Shown here: positions 1 to 12,546 of the stretch, piece by piece | Numbering within the stretch: position 1 is the first letter of the stretch | How the letters are laid out: each line of letters starts with the position of its first letter | Assembly: GCF_051020975.1 (NCBI RefSeq) | Contig: NW_027478162.1 | Location: 17,918,001-17,982,000, forward strand | Direction: 5' to 3' | DNA: 64,000 nt | Origin: Osmia lignaria lignaria | Lineage: Eukaryota; Arthropoda; Insecta; Hymenoptera; Megachilidae | The notes under the pieces: generated by a model | The model's input: the letters and a program-made list of their open reading frames with translations, nothing else | What the model was told of the DNA's origin: nothing | The model's database searches: none | Made by a program: the position numbers and the translations under genes

Positions 1-158
1 AAGAAGAAGAAATATCTCGAAATATGTCCGTCAGGCCCCTTCCCTTGAGATAAATCTGCAAATATCTCGGAAACGAAGCGAGCTATGGCAAAATGTTAAG
101 AGACCTTTTTTGTAGAGAATTAAGTTTCCTACTTTTTATGTTCTATGATATTTTTTGA
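1..158. repeat. Partial satellite monomer at left edge
   Basis: The window opens in the GAA-rich tract of a monomer and runs through the second GGCCCC/GAGATAA block, the CGGAAACGAAGCGAGC block and the T-rich end. It is a truncated unit only because the window starts here, so the array continues to the left. Confidence 0.97.
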
Positions 159-2412
159 TCAGATGCGTAGTTCTCGAGATATATCAAGATATTTAAAAGT
201 TCCGAAGCCGCACCAACATAATAGAGATACAGAAACACCGTGGCCCCTTTCTTTGAGATAACTCTGCACTATTGCGAGCTGCAAATGCCACTTCCAGCTT
301 AGCTGTGCAGAGGAAGAACAACAAGAAGAAGAAATATCTCGAAATATGTCCGTCAGGCCAGTTCCTTTGAGCTGAATCTGCAAATATCTCGGAAACGAAG
401 CGAGCTATGGCAGAATGTGAAGAGACGTTTTTTGTAGAGAATTATGTTTCCTACAATTTATGTTCTATGATATTTTTTGATCAGAAGCGTAGTTCTCGAG
501 ATATATCAAGATATTTAAAAGTTCCGAAGCCGCACCTACATAATAGAGATACAGAAACACCGTGGCCCCTTTCTTTGAGATAACTCTGCACTATTGCGAG
601 CTGCAAATGCCACTTCCAGCTTAGCTGTGCAGAGGAAGAACAACAAGAAGAAGAAATATCTCGAAATATGTCCGTCAGGCCAGTTCCTTTGAGCTGAATC
701 TGCAAATATCTCGGAAACGAAGCGAGCTATGGCAAAATGTGAAGAGACCTTTTTTGTAGAGAATTAAGTTTCCTACTTTTTATGTTCTATGATATTTTTT
801 GATCAGATGCGTAGTTCTCGAGATATATCAAGATATTTAAAAGTTCCGAAGCCGCACCAACATAATAGAGATACAGAAACACCGTGGCCCCTCTCTTTGA
901 GATAACTCTGCACTATTGCGAGCTGGAAATGCCACTTCCAGTTTAGCTGTGCAGAAGAAGAACAACAAGAAGAAGAAATATCTCGAAATATGTCCGTTAG
1001 GCCCCTTCCCTTGAGATAAATCTGCAAATATCTCGGAAACGAAGCGAGCTATGGCAAAATGTTAAGAGACCTTTTTTGTAGAGAATTAAGTTTCCTACTT
1101 TTTATGTTCTATGATATTTTTAGATCAGATGCGTAGTTCTCGAGATATATCAAGATATTTAAAAGTTCCGAAGCCGCACCAACATAATAGAGATACAGAA
1201 ACACCGTGGCCCCTTTCTTTGAGATAACTCTGCACTATTGCGAGCCGCAAATGCCACTTCCAGCTTAGCTGTGCAGAAGAAGAACAACAAGAAGAAGAAA
1301 TATCTCGAAATATGTCCGTCAGGCCCCTTCCCTTGAGATAAATCTGCAAATATCTCGGAAACGAAGCGAGCTATGGCAAAATGTTAAGAAACCTTTTTTG
1401 TAGAGAATTAAGTTTCCTACTTTCTATGTTCTATGATATTTTTTGATCAGATGCGTAGTTCTCGAGATATATCAAGATATTTAAAAGTTCCGAAGCCGCA
1501 CCAACATAATAGAGATACAGAAACACCGTGGCCCCTTTCTTTGAGATAACTCTGCACTATTGCGAGCTGCAAATGCCACTTCCAGCTTAGCTGTGCAGAG
1601 GAAGAACAACAAGAAGAAGAAATATCTCGAAATATGTCCGTCAGGCCAGTTCCTTTGAGCTGAATCTGCAAATATCTCGGAAACGAAGCGAGCTATGGCA
1701 AAATGTTAAGAGACCTTTTTTGTAGAGAATTATGTTTCCTACTTTTTATGTTGTATGATATTTTTTGATCAGACGCGTAGCTCTCGAGATATATCAAGAT
1801 ATTTAAAAGTTCCGAACCCGCACCAACATAATAGAGACACAGAAACACCGTGGCCCCTCTCTTTGAGATAACTCTGCACTATTGCAAGCTGGAAATGCCA
1901 CTTCCAGTTTAGCTGTGCAGAAGAAGAACAACAAGAAGAAGAAATATCTCGAAATATGTCCGTTAGGCCCCTTCCCTTGAGATAAATCTGCAAATATCTC
2001 GGAAACGAAGCGAGCTATGGCAAAATGTTAAGAGACCTTTTTTGTAGAGAATTATGTTTCCTACAATTTATGTTCTATGATATTTTTTGATCAGAAGCGT
2101 AGTTTTCGAGATATATCGAGATATTTAAAAGTTCCGAAGCCGCACCACCATAATAGAGATACAGAAACACCGTGGCCCCTTTCTTTGAGATAACTCTGCA
2201 CTATTGCGAGCTGCAAATGCCACTTCCAGCTTAGCTGTGCAGAGGAAGAACAACAAGAAGAAGAAATATCTCGAAATATGTCCGTCAGGCCAGTTCCTTT
2301 GAGCTGAATCTGCAAATATCTCGGAAACGAAGCGAGCTATGGCAAAATGTTAAGAGACCTTTTTTGTAGAGAATTATGTTTCCTACAATTTATGTTCTAT
2401 GATATTTTTTGA

Positions 2413-3056
2413 TCAGAGGCGTAGTTTTCGAGATATATCGAGATCTTTAAAAGTTCCGAAGCCGCACCAACATAATAGGGATACAGAAACACCGTGGCCC
2501 CTTTCTTTGAGATAACTCTGCAGTATTGCGAGCTGTAAATGCCACTTCCAGCTTAGCTGTGCAGAAGAAGAACAACAAGAAGAAGAAATATCTCGAAATA
2601 TGTCCGTCAGGCCCCTTCCCTTGAGATAAATCTGCAAATATCTCGGAAACGAAGAGAGGTATGGCAAAATGTTAAGAGACCTTTTTTATAGAGAATTAAG
2701 TTTCCTACTTTTTATGTTCTATGATATTTTTTGATCTGATGCGTAGTTCTCGAGATATATCAAGATATTTAAAAGTTCCGAAGCCGCACCAACATAATAG
2801 AGATACAGAAACACCGTGGCCCCTTTCTTTGAGATAACTCTGCACTATTGCGAGCTGTAAATGCCACTTCCAGCTTAGCTGTGCAGAAGAAGAACAACAA
2901 GAAGAAGAAATATCTCGAAATATGTCCGTCAGGCCCCTTCCCTTGAGATATATCTGCAAATATCTCGGAAACGAAGCGAGCTATGGCAAAATGTTAAGAG
3001 ACCTTTTTTGTAGAGAATTATGTTTCCTACAATTTATGTTCTATGATATTTTTTGA
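2413..3056. repeat. Local dimer, copy 1 (offset 1,288 bp)
   Basis: Units 2413 and 2735 share rare variants with units 3701 and 4023: GATCTTTAAAAG, AATAGGGATAC, GCAGTATTGCG, CGAAGAGAGGTA and then GATCTGATGCG. This indicates a duplication four monomers apart. Edges are approximate. Confidence 0.7.
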
Positions 3057-3700
3057 TCAGAAGCGTAGTTTTCGAGATATATCGAGATATTTAAAAGTTC
3101 CAAAGCCGCACCAACATAATAGAGATACAGAAACACCGTGGCCCCTTTCTTTGAGATAACTCTGCACTATTGCGAGCTGTAAATGCCACTTCCAGCTTAG
3201 CTGTGCAGAAGAAGAACAACAAGAAGAAGAAATATCTCGAAATATGTCCGTCAGGCCCCTTCCCTTGAGATATATCTGCAAATATCTCGGAAACGAAGCG
3301 AGCTATGGCAAAATGTTAAGAGACCTTTTTTGTAGAGAATTATGTTTCCTACAATTTATGTTCTATGATATTTTTTGATCAGAAGCGTAGTTTTCGAGAT
3401 ATATCGAGATATTTAAAAGTTCCGAAGCCGCACCAACATAATAGAGATACAGAAACACCGTGGCCCCTTTCGTTGAGATAACTCTGCACTATTGCGAGCT
3501 GCAAATGCCACTTCCAGCTTAGCTGTGCAGAGGAAGAACAACAAGAAGAAGAAATATCTCGAAATATGTCCGTCAGGCCAGTTCCTTTGAGCTGAATCTG
3601 CAAATATCTCGGAAACGAAGCGAGCTATGGCAAAATGTTAAGAGACGTTTTTTGTAGAGAATTATGTTTCCTACAATTTATGTTCTATGATATTTTTTGA

Positions 3701-4343
3701 TCAGAAGCGTAGTTTTCGAGATATATCGAGATCTTTAAAAGTTCCGAAGCCGCACCAACATAATAGGGATACAGAAACACCGTGGCCCCTTTCTTTGAGA
3801 TAACTCTGCAGTATTGCGAGCTGTAAATGCCACTTCCAGCTTAGCTGTGCAGAAGAAGAACAACAAGAAGAAGAAATATCTCGAAATATGTCCGTCAGGC
3901 CCCTTCCCTTGAGATAAATCTGCAAATATCTCGGAAACGAAGAGAGGTAAGGCAAAATGTTAAGAGACCTTTTTTGTAGAGAATTAAGTTTCCTACTTTT
4001 TATGTTCTATGATATTTTTTGATCTGATGCGTAGTTCTCGAGATATATCAAGATATTTAAAAGTTCCGAAGCCGCACCAACATAATAGAGATACAGAAAC
4101 ACCGTGGCCCCTTTCTTTGAGATAACTCTGCACTATTGCGAGCTGTAAATGCCACATCCAGCTTAGCTGTGCAGAAGAAGAACAACAAGAAGAAGAAATA
4201 TCTCGAAATATGTCCGTCAGGCCCTTCCCTTGAGATAAATCTGCAAATATCTCGGAAACGAAGCGAGCTATGGCAAAATGTTGAGAGACCTTTTTTGTAG
4301 AGAATTAAGTTTCCTACTTTTTATGTTCTATGACATTTTTTGA
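3701..4343. repeat. Local dimer, copy 2 (offset 1,288 bp)
   Basis: This is the partner of the dimer at 2413. It differs by GAGAGGTAAGG instead of GAGAGGTATGG, by a private 1-bp deletion at 4,221-4,224 that makes its second monomer 321 bp, and by a few substitutions. Edges are approximate. Confidence 0.7.
4221..4224. other. 1-bp deletion in the C run (321-bp monomer)
   Basis: The usual GGCCCCTTCCC reads GGCCCTTCCC here. It shifts the minus-strand frame, which is not open in this monomer. I see no other copy with this deletion in the window. Confidence 0.9.
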
Positions 4344-4899
4344 TCAGATGCGTAGTTCTCGAGATATATCAAGATATTTAAAATTTCCGAAGCCGCACCA
4401 ACATAATAGAGATACAGAAACACCGTGTCCCCTCTCTTTGAGATAACTCTGCACTATTGCGAGCTGGAAATGCCACTTCCAGTTTAGCTGTGCAGAAGAA
4501 GAACAACAAGAAGAAGAAATATCTCGAAATATGTCCGTCAGGCCCCTTCCCTTGAGATAAATCTGCAAATATCTCGGAAACGAAGCGAGCTATGGCAAAA
4601 TGTTAGGAGACCTTTTTTGTAGAGAATTATGTTTCCTACTTTTTATGTTCTATGATATTTTTTGATCAGATGCGTAGGTCTCGAGATATATCAAGATATT
4701 TAAAAGTTCCGAAGCCGCACCAACATAATAGAGATACAGAAACACCGTGGCCCCTCTCTTTGAGATAACTCTGCACTATTGCGAGCTGTAAATGCCACTT
4801 CCAGTTTAGCTGTGCAGAAGAAGAACAACAAGAAGAAGACATATCTCGAAATATGTCCGTCAGGCCCCTTCCCTTGAGATATATCTGCAAATATCTCGG

Positions 4900-4910
4900 A
4901 AACGATGGCA
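4900..4910. other. 9-bp deletion junction (313-bp monomer)
   Basis: The usual ACGAAGCGAGCTATGG reads ACGATGG. Nine bases including AGCGAGCT are missing. This makes the shortest monomer of the window (313 bp). It occurs once, so it has not spread by homogenisation. Confidence 0.9.
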
Positions 4911-7381
4911 AAATGTTAAGAGACCTTTTTTGTAGAGAATTATGTTTCCTACAATTTATGTTCTATGATATTTTTTGATCAGAAGCGTAGTTTTCGAGAT
5001 ATATCGAGATATTTAAAAGTTCCGAAGCCGCACCAACATAATAGGGATACAGAAACACCGTGGTCCCTTTCTTTGAGATAACTCTGCAGTATTGCGAGCT
5101 GTAAATGCCACTTCCAGCTTAGCTGTGCAGAAGAAGAACAACAAGAAGAAGAAATATCTCGAAATATGTCCGTCAGGCCCCTTCCCTTGAGATAAATCTG
5201 CAAATATCTCGGAAACGAAGAGAGCTATGGCAAAATGTTAAGAGACCTTTTTTGTAGAGAATTAAGTTTCCTACTTTTTATGTTCTATGATATTTTTTGA
5301 TCTGATGCGTAGTTCTCGAGATATATCAAGATATTTAAAAGTTCCGAAGCCGCACCAACATAATAGAGATACAGAAACACCGTGGCCCCTTTCTTTGAGA
5401 TAACTCTGCACTAGTGCGAGCCGCAAATGCCACTTCCAGCTTAGCTGTGCAAAAGAAGAACAACAAGAAGAAGAAATATCTCGAAATATGTCCGTCAGGC
5501 CCCTTCCCTTGAGATAAATCTGCAAATATCTCGGAAACGAAGCGAGCTATGGCAAAATGTTGAGAGACCTTTTTTGTAGAGAATTAAGTTTCCTACTTTT
5601 TATGTTCTATGACATTTTTTGATCAGATGCGTAGTTCTCGAGATATATCAAGATATTTAAAATTTCCGAAGCCGCACCAGCATAATAGAGATACAGAAAC
5701 ACCGTGGCCCCTTTCTTTGAGATAACTCTGCACTAGTGCGAGCCGCAAATGCCACTTCCAGCTTAGCTGTGCAGAAGAAGAACAACAAGAAGAAGAAATA
5801 TCTCGAAATATGTCCGTCAGGCCCCTTCCCTTGAGATAAATCTGCAAATATCTCGGAAACGAAGCGAGCTATGGCAAAATGTTGAGAGACCTTTTTTGTA
5901 GAGAATTAAGTTTCCTACGTTTTATGTTCTATGATATTTTTTGATCAGATGCGTAGTTCTCGAGATATATCAAGATATTTAAAAGTTCCGAAGCCGCACC
6001 AACATAATAGAGATACAGAAACACCGTGGCCCCTTTCTTTGAGATAACTCTGCACTATTGCGAGCTGCAAATGCCACTTCCAGCTTAGCTGTGCAGAAGA
6101 AGAACATCAAGAAGAAGAAATATCTCGAAATATGTCCGTCCGGCCCCTTCCCTTGAGATAAATCTGCAAATATCTCGGAAACGAAGAGAGCTATGGCAAA
6201 ATCTCAAGAGACCTTTTTTGTAGAGAATTAAGTTTCCTACTTTTTATGTTCTATGATATTTTTTGATCTGATGCGTAGTTCCCGAGATATATCAAGATAT
6301 TTAAAAGTTCCGAAGCCGCACCAACATAATAGAGATACAGAAACACCGTGGCCCCTTTCTTTGAGATAACTCTGCAGTATTGCGAGCTGTAAATGCCACT
6401 TCCAGCTTAGCTGTGCAGAAGAAGAACAACAAGAAGAAGAAATATCTCGAAATATGTCCGTCAGGCCCCTTCCCTTGAGATAAATCTGCAAATATCTCGG
6501 AAACGAAGCGAGCTATGGCAAAATGTTAAGAGACCTCTTTTGTAGAGAATTAAGCTTCCTACTTTTTATGTTCTATGATATTTTTTGATCAGATGCGTGG
6601 TTCTCGAGATATATCAAGATATTTAAAAGTTCCGAAGCCGCACCAACATAATAGAGATACAGAAACACCGTGGCCCCTTTCTTTGAGATAACTCTGCACT
6701 AGTGCGAGCCGCAAATGCCACTTCCAGCTTAGCTGTGCAGAAGAAGAACAACAAGAAGAAGAAATATCTCGAAATATGTCCGTCAGGCCCCTTCCCTTGA
6801 GATAAATCTGCAAATATCTCGGAAACGAAGCGAGCTATGGCAAAATGTTAAGAGGCCTTTTTTGTAGAGAATTATGTTTCCTACAATTTATGTTCTATGA
6901 TATTTTTTGATCAGAAGCGTAGTTTTCGAGATACATCGAGATATTTAAAAGTTCCGAAGCCGCACCAACATAATAGAGATACAGAAACACCGTGGCCCCT
7001 TTCTTTGAGATAACTCTGCACTAGTGCGAGCCGCAAATGCCACTTCCAGCTTAGCTGTGCAGAAGAAGAACAACAAGAAGAAGAAATATCTCGAAATATG
7101 TCCGTCAGGCCCCTTCCCTTGAGATAAATCTGCAAATATCTCGGAAACGAAGCGAGCTATGGCAAAATGTTAAGAGACCTTTTTTGTAGAGAATTAAGTT
7201 TCCTACTTTTTATGTTCTATGATATTTTTTGATTAGATGCGTAGTTCTCGAGATATATCAAGATATTTAAAAGTTCCGAAGCCGCACCAACATATTAGAG
7301 ATACAGAAACACCGTGGCCCCTTTCTTTCAGATAACTATGCACTGTTGCGAGCTGCAAATGCCACTTCCAGCTTAGCTGTG

Positions 7382-7402
7382 CAGAAGAACAACAAGAAGA
7401 AG
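7382..7402. other. 3-bp deletion in the GAA tract (319-bp monomer)
   Basis: GCAGAAGAAC replaces GCAGAAGAAGAAC. The same deletion recurs 4,180 bp later at about 11,562, together with linked variants, so both descend from one event copied by the 13-mer duplication. Confidence 0.9.
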
Positions 7403-8344
7403 AAATATCTCGAAATATGTCCGTCAGGCCCCTTCCCTTGAGATAAATCTGCAAATATCTCGGAAACGAAGAGAGCTATGGCAAAATGTTAAGAGACCTT
7501 TTTTGTAGAGAATTAAGTTTCCTACAATTTATGTTCTATGATATTTTTTGATCAGAAGCGTAGTTTTCGAGATATATCGAGATATTTAAAAGTTCCGAAG
7601 CCGCACCAACATAATAGAGATACAGAAACACCGTGGCCCCTTTCGTTGAGATAACTCTGCACTAGTGCGAGCCGCAAATGCCACTTCCAGCTTAGCTGTG
7701 CAGAAGAAGAACAACAAGAAGAAGAAATATCTCGAAATATGTCCGTCAGGCCCCTTCCCTTGAGATAAATCTGCAAATATCTCGGAAACGAAGCGAGCTA
7801 TGGCAAAATGTTAAGAGACCTTTTTTGTAGAGAATTAAGTTTCCTACTTTTCATGTTCTATGATATTTTTTGATCAGATGCGTAGTTCTCGAGATATATC
7901 AAGATATCTAAAAGTTCCGAAGCCGCACCAACATAATAGAGATACAGAAACACCGTGGCCCCTTTCTTTGAGATAACTCTGCACTATTGCGAGCTGCAAA
8001 TGCCACTTCCAGCTTAGCTGTGCAGAAGAAGAACAACAAGAAGAAGAAATATCTCGAAATATGTCCGCCAGGCCCCTTCCCTTGAGATAAATCTGCAAAT
8101 ATCTCGGAAACGAAGAGAGCTATGGCAAAATCTTAAGAGACCTTTTTTGTAGAGAATTAAGTTTCCTACTTTTTATGTTCTATGAGATTTTTTGATTAGA
8201 TGCGTAGTTCTCGAGATATATCAAGATATTTAAAAGTTCCGAAGCCGCACCAACATAATAGAGATACAGAAACACCGTGGCCCCTTTCTTTCAGATAACT
8301 ATGCACTATTGCGAGCTGCAAACGCCACTTCCAGCTTAGCTGTG

Positions 8345-8366
8345 CAGAAGAACAACAAGAAGAAGC
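8345..8366. other. 3-bp deletion in the GAA tract (319-bp monomer)
   Basis: This is a second 319-bp monomer, with AAGCAATATC just after the tract. Its partner lies at about 12,525. It shares CAGATAACTATGC with the 7233 monomer, so both probably descend from one deleted ancestor that was copied three monomers away. Confidence 0.85.
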
Positions 8367-11300
8367 AATATCTCGAAATATGTCCGTCAGGCCCCTTCCC
8401 TTGAGATAAATCTGCAAATATCTCGGAAACGAAGAGAGCTATGGCAAAATGTTAAGAGACGTTTTTTGTAGAGAATTATGTTTCCTACAATTTATGTTCT
8501 ATGATATTTTTTGATCAGAAGCGTAGTTTTCGAGATATATCGAGATATTTAAAAGTTCCGAAGCCGCACCAACATAATAGCAATACAGAAACACCGTGGC
8601 CCCTTTCTTTGAGATAACTCTGCACTAGTGCGAGCCGCAAATGCCACTTCCAGCTTAGCAGTGCAGAAGAAGAACAACAAGAAGAAGAAATATCTCGAAA
8701 TATGTCCGTCAGGCCACTTCCCTTGAGATAAATCTGCAAATATCTCGGAAACGAAGCGAGCTATGGCAAAATGTTAAGAGACCTTTTTTGTACAGAATTA
8801 TGTTTCCTACTTTTTATGTTCTATGATATTTTTTGATCAGACGCGTAGCTCTCGAGATACATCAAGATATTTAAAAGTTCCGAAGCCGCACCAACATAAT
8901 AGAGATACAGAAACAGTGTGGCCCCTTTCTTTGAGATATCTCTGCACTATTGCGAGCTGCAAATGCCACTTCCAGCTTAGCTGCGCAGAAGAAGAACAAC
9001 AAGAAGAAGAAATATCTCGAAATATGTCCGTCAGGCCCCTTCCCTTGAGATAAATCTGCAAATATCTCGGAAACGAAGCGAGCTATGGCAAAATGTTAAG
9101 AGACCTTATTTGCAGAGAATTAAGTTTCCTACTTTTTATGTTCTATGATATTTTTTGATCAGATGCGTAGTTCTCGAGATATATCAAGATATTTAAAAGT
9201 TCCGAAACCGCACCAACATAATAGAGATACAGAAACACGGTGGCCCCTTTCTTTGAGATAACTCTGCACTATTGCGAGCTGCAAATGCCACTTCCAGCTT
9301 AGCTGTGCAGAAGAAGAACAACAAGAAGAAGAAATATCTCGAAATATGTCCGTCAGGCCAGTTCCTTTGAGCTGAATCTGCAAATATCTCGGAAACGAAG
9401 CGAGCTATGGCAAAATCCTAAGAGACGTTTTTTGTAGAGAATTAAGTTTCCTACTTTTTATGTTCTATGATATTTTTTGATCAGATGCGTAGTTCTCGAG
9501 ATATATCAAGATATTTAAAAGTTCCGAAGCCGCACCAACATAATAGAGATACAGAAACACCGTGGCCCCTTTCTTTGAGATAACTCTGCACGATTGCGAG
9601 CTGTAAATGCCACTTCCAGCTTAGCTGTGCAGAAGAAGGACAACAAGAAGAAGAAATATCTCGAAATATGTCCGTCAGGCCCCTTCCCTTGAGATAACTC
9701 TGCAAATATCTCGGAAACGAAGCGAGCTATGGCGAAATGTTTAGAGACGTTTTTTGTAGAGAATTATGTTTCCTACAATTTATGTTCTATGATATTTTTT
9801 GATCAGAAGCGTAGTTTTCGAGATATATCGAGATATTTAAAAGTTCCGAAGCCGCACCAACATAATAGAGATACAGAAACACCGTGGCCCCTTTCTTTGA
9901 GATAACTCTGCACTATTGCGAGCTGCAAATGCCACTTCCAGCTTAGCTGTGCAGAGGAAGAACAACAAGAAGAAGAAATATCTCGAAATATGTCCGTCAG
10001 GCCACTTCCTTCGAGCTGAATCTGCAAATATCTCGGAAACGAAGCGAGCTATGGCAAAATGTTAAGAGACGTTTTTTGTAGAGAATTATGTCTCCTACAA
10101 TCTATGTTCTATGATATTTTTTGATCAGAAGCGTAGTTTTCGAGATATATCGAGGTATTTAAAAGTTCCGAAGCCGCACCAACATAATAGGGATACAGAA
10201 ACACCGTGGCCCCTTTCTTTGAGATAACTCTGCACTAGTGCGAGCCGCAAATGCCACTTCCAGCTTAGCTGTGCAGAAGAAGAACAACAAGAAGAAGAAA
10301 TATCTCGAAATATGTCCGTCAGGCCCCTTCCCTTGAGATAAATCTGCAAATATCTCGGAAACGAAGCGAGCTATGGCGAAATGTTAAGAGACCTTTTTTG
10401 TAGAGAATTAAGTTTCCTACTTTTCATGTTCTATGATATTTTTTGATCAGATGCGTAGTTCTCGAGATATATCAAGATATTTAAAAGTTCCGAAGCCGCA
10501 CCAACATAATAGAGATACAGAAACACCGTGGCCCCTTTCTTTGAGATGACTCTGCACGATTGCGAGCTGTAAATGCCACTTCCAGCTTAGCTGTGCAGAA
10601 TAAGGACAACAAGAAGAAGAAATATCTCGAAATATGTCCGTCAGGCCCCTTCCCTTGAGATAAATCTGCAAATATCTCGGAAACGAAGCGAGCTATGGCG
10701 AAATGTTAACAGACCTTTTTTGTAGAGAATTAAGTTTCCTACTTTTTATGTTCTATGATATTTTTTGATCAGATGCGTAGTTCTCGAGATATATCAAGAT
10801 ATTTAAAAGTTCCGAAGCCGCACCAACATAATAGAGATACAGAAACACCGTGGCCCCTTTCTTTGAGATAACTCTGCACTATTGCGAGCTGCAAATGCCA
10901 CTTCCAGCTTAGCTGTGCAGAGGAAGAACAACAAGAAGAAGAAATATCTCGAAATATGTCCGTCAGGCCAGTTCCTTTGAGCTGAATCTGCAAATATCTC
11001 GGAAACGAAGCGAGCTATGGCAAAATGTTAAGAGACGTTTTTTATAGAGAATTATGTTTCCTACAATTTATGTTGTATGATATTTTTTGATCAGAAGCGT
11101 AGTTTTCGAGATATATCGAGATATTTAAAAGTTCCGAAGCCGCACCAACATAATAGGGATACAGAAACACCGTGGCCCCTTTCTTTGAGATAACTCTGCA
11201 CTAGTGCGAGCCGCAAATGCCACTTCCAGCTTAGCTGTGCAGAAGAAGAACAACAAGAAGAAGAAATATCTCGAAATATGTCCGTCAGGCCCCTTCCCTT

Positions 11301-11561
11301 GAGATAAATCTGCAAATATCTCGGAAACGAAGCGAGCTATGGCAAAATGTTAAGAGACCTTTTTTGTAGAGAATTAAGTTTCCTACTTTTTATGTTCTAT
11401 GATATTTTTTGATTAGATGCGTAGTTCTCGAGATATATCAAGATATTTAAAAGTTCCGAAGCCGCACCAACATATTAGAGATACAGAAACACCGTGGCCC
11501 CTTTCTTTCAGATAACTATGCACTGTTGCGAGCTGCAAATGCCACTTCCAGCTTAGCTGTG

Positions 11562-11582
11562 CAGAAGAACAACAAGAAGAAG
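11562..11582. other. 3-bp deletion in the GAA tract (copy of 7,382)
   Basis: Same GCAGAAGAAC form and same flanking variants as the 7233 monomer, 4,180 bp earlier. Confidence 0.9.
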
Positions 11583-12524
11583 AAATATCTCGAAATATGT
11601 CCGTCAGGCCCCTTCCCTTGAGATAAATCTGCAAATATCTCGGAAACGAAGAGAGCTATGGCAAAATGTTAAGAGACCTTTTTTGTAGAGAATTAAGTTT
11701 CCTACAATTTATGTTCTATGATATTTTTTGATCAGAAGCGTAGTTTTCGAGATATATCGAGATATTTAAAAGTTCCGAAGCCGCACCAACATAATAGAGA
11801 TACAGAAACACCGTGGCCCCTTTCGTTGAGATAACTCTGCACTAGTGCGAGCCGCAAATGCCACTTCCAGCTTAGCTGTGCAGAAGAAGAACAACAAGAA
11901 GAAGAAATATCTCGAAATATGTCCGTCAGGCCCCTTCCCTTGAGATAAATCTGCAAATATCTCGGAAACGAAGCGAGCTATGGCAAAATGTTAAGAGACC
12001 TTTTTTGTAGAGAATTAAGTTTCCTACTTTTCATGTTCTATGATATTTTTTGATCAGATGCGTAGTTCTCGAGATATATCAAGATATCTAAAAGTTCCGA
12101 AGCCGCACCAACATAATAGAGATACAGAAACACCGTGGCCCCTTTCTTTGAGATAACTCTGCACTATTGCGAGCTGCAAATGCCACTTCCAGCTTAGCTG
12201 TGCAGAAGAAGAACAACAAGAAGAAGAAATATCTCGAAATATGTCCGCCAGGCCCCTTCCCTTGAGATAAATCTGCAAATATCTCGGAAACGAAGAGAGC
12301 TATGGCAAAATCTTAAGAGACCTTTTTTGTAGAGAATTAAGTTTCCTACTTTTTATGTTCTATGAGATTTTTTGATTAGATGCGTAGTTCTCGAGATATA
12401 TCAAGATATTTAAAAGTTCCGAAGCCGCACCAACATAATAGAGATACAGAAACACCGTGGCCCCTTTCTTTCAGATAACTATGCACTATTGCGAGCTGCA
12501 AATGCCACTTCCAGCTTAGCTGTG

Positions 12525-12546
12525 CAGAAGAACAACAAGAAGAAGC
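12525..12546. other. 3-bp deletion in the GAA tract (copy of 8,345)
   Basis: Same deletion and same AAGCAATATC neighbour as the 8196 monomer, 4,180 bp earlier. It differs from that copy by AAATGCC in place of AAACGCC. Confidence 0.9.

Larger units (their letters stand above)
1..6977. repeat. Left subarray, mixed monomer types
   Basis: About 21 monomers interleave the two left-part forms. Units with the GTTCCTTTGAGCTG ending start at 159, 481, 1447, 2091 and 3379. Units with GATCTGAT at the boundary, which lose the TGATCA site, start at 2735, 4023, 5301 and 6267. Three private changes fall here: a 1-bp deletion at 4,221-4,224, a 9-bp deletion at 4,904 and a stop-creating C at 6,108. Divergence between neighbours is higher than in the duplicated blocks to the right. 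Confidence 0.85.
6978..11157. repeat. 13-monomer higher-order repeat, copy 1 (4,180 bp)
   Basis: Bases 6,978-11,306 match 11,158-15,486 at an offset of 4,180 bp, which is eleven 322-bp plus two 319-bp monomers. By eye I find four differences: positions 8,321, 9,417, 10,158 and 11,075. Variants shared in order include CAGATAACTATGC with the 3-bp deletion, AAGCAATATC, AATAGCAATACAG, GCAGTGCAG, AACAGTGTGG, the gcagag form near 9,114 and GAATAAGGAC. The left edge is set by an A/G difference at 6,977. Confidence 0.95.
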
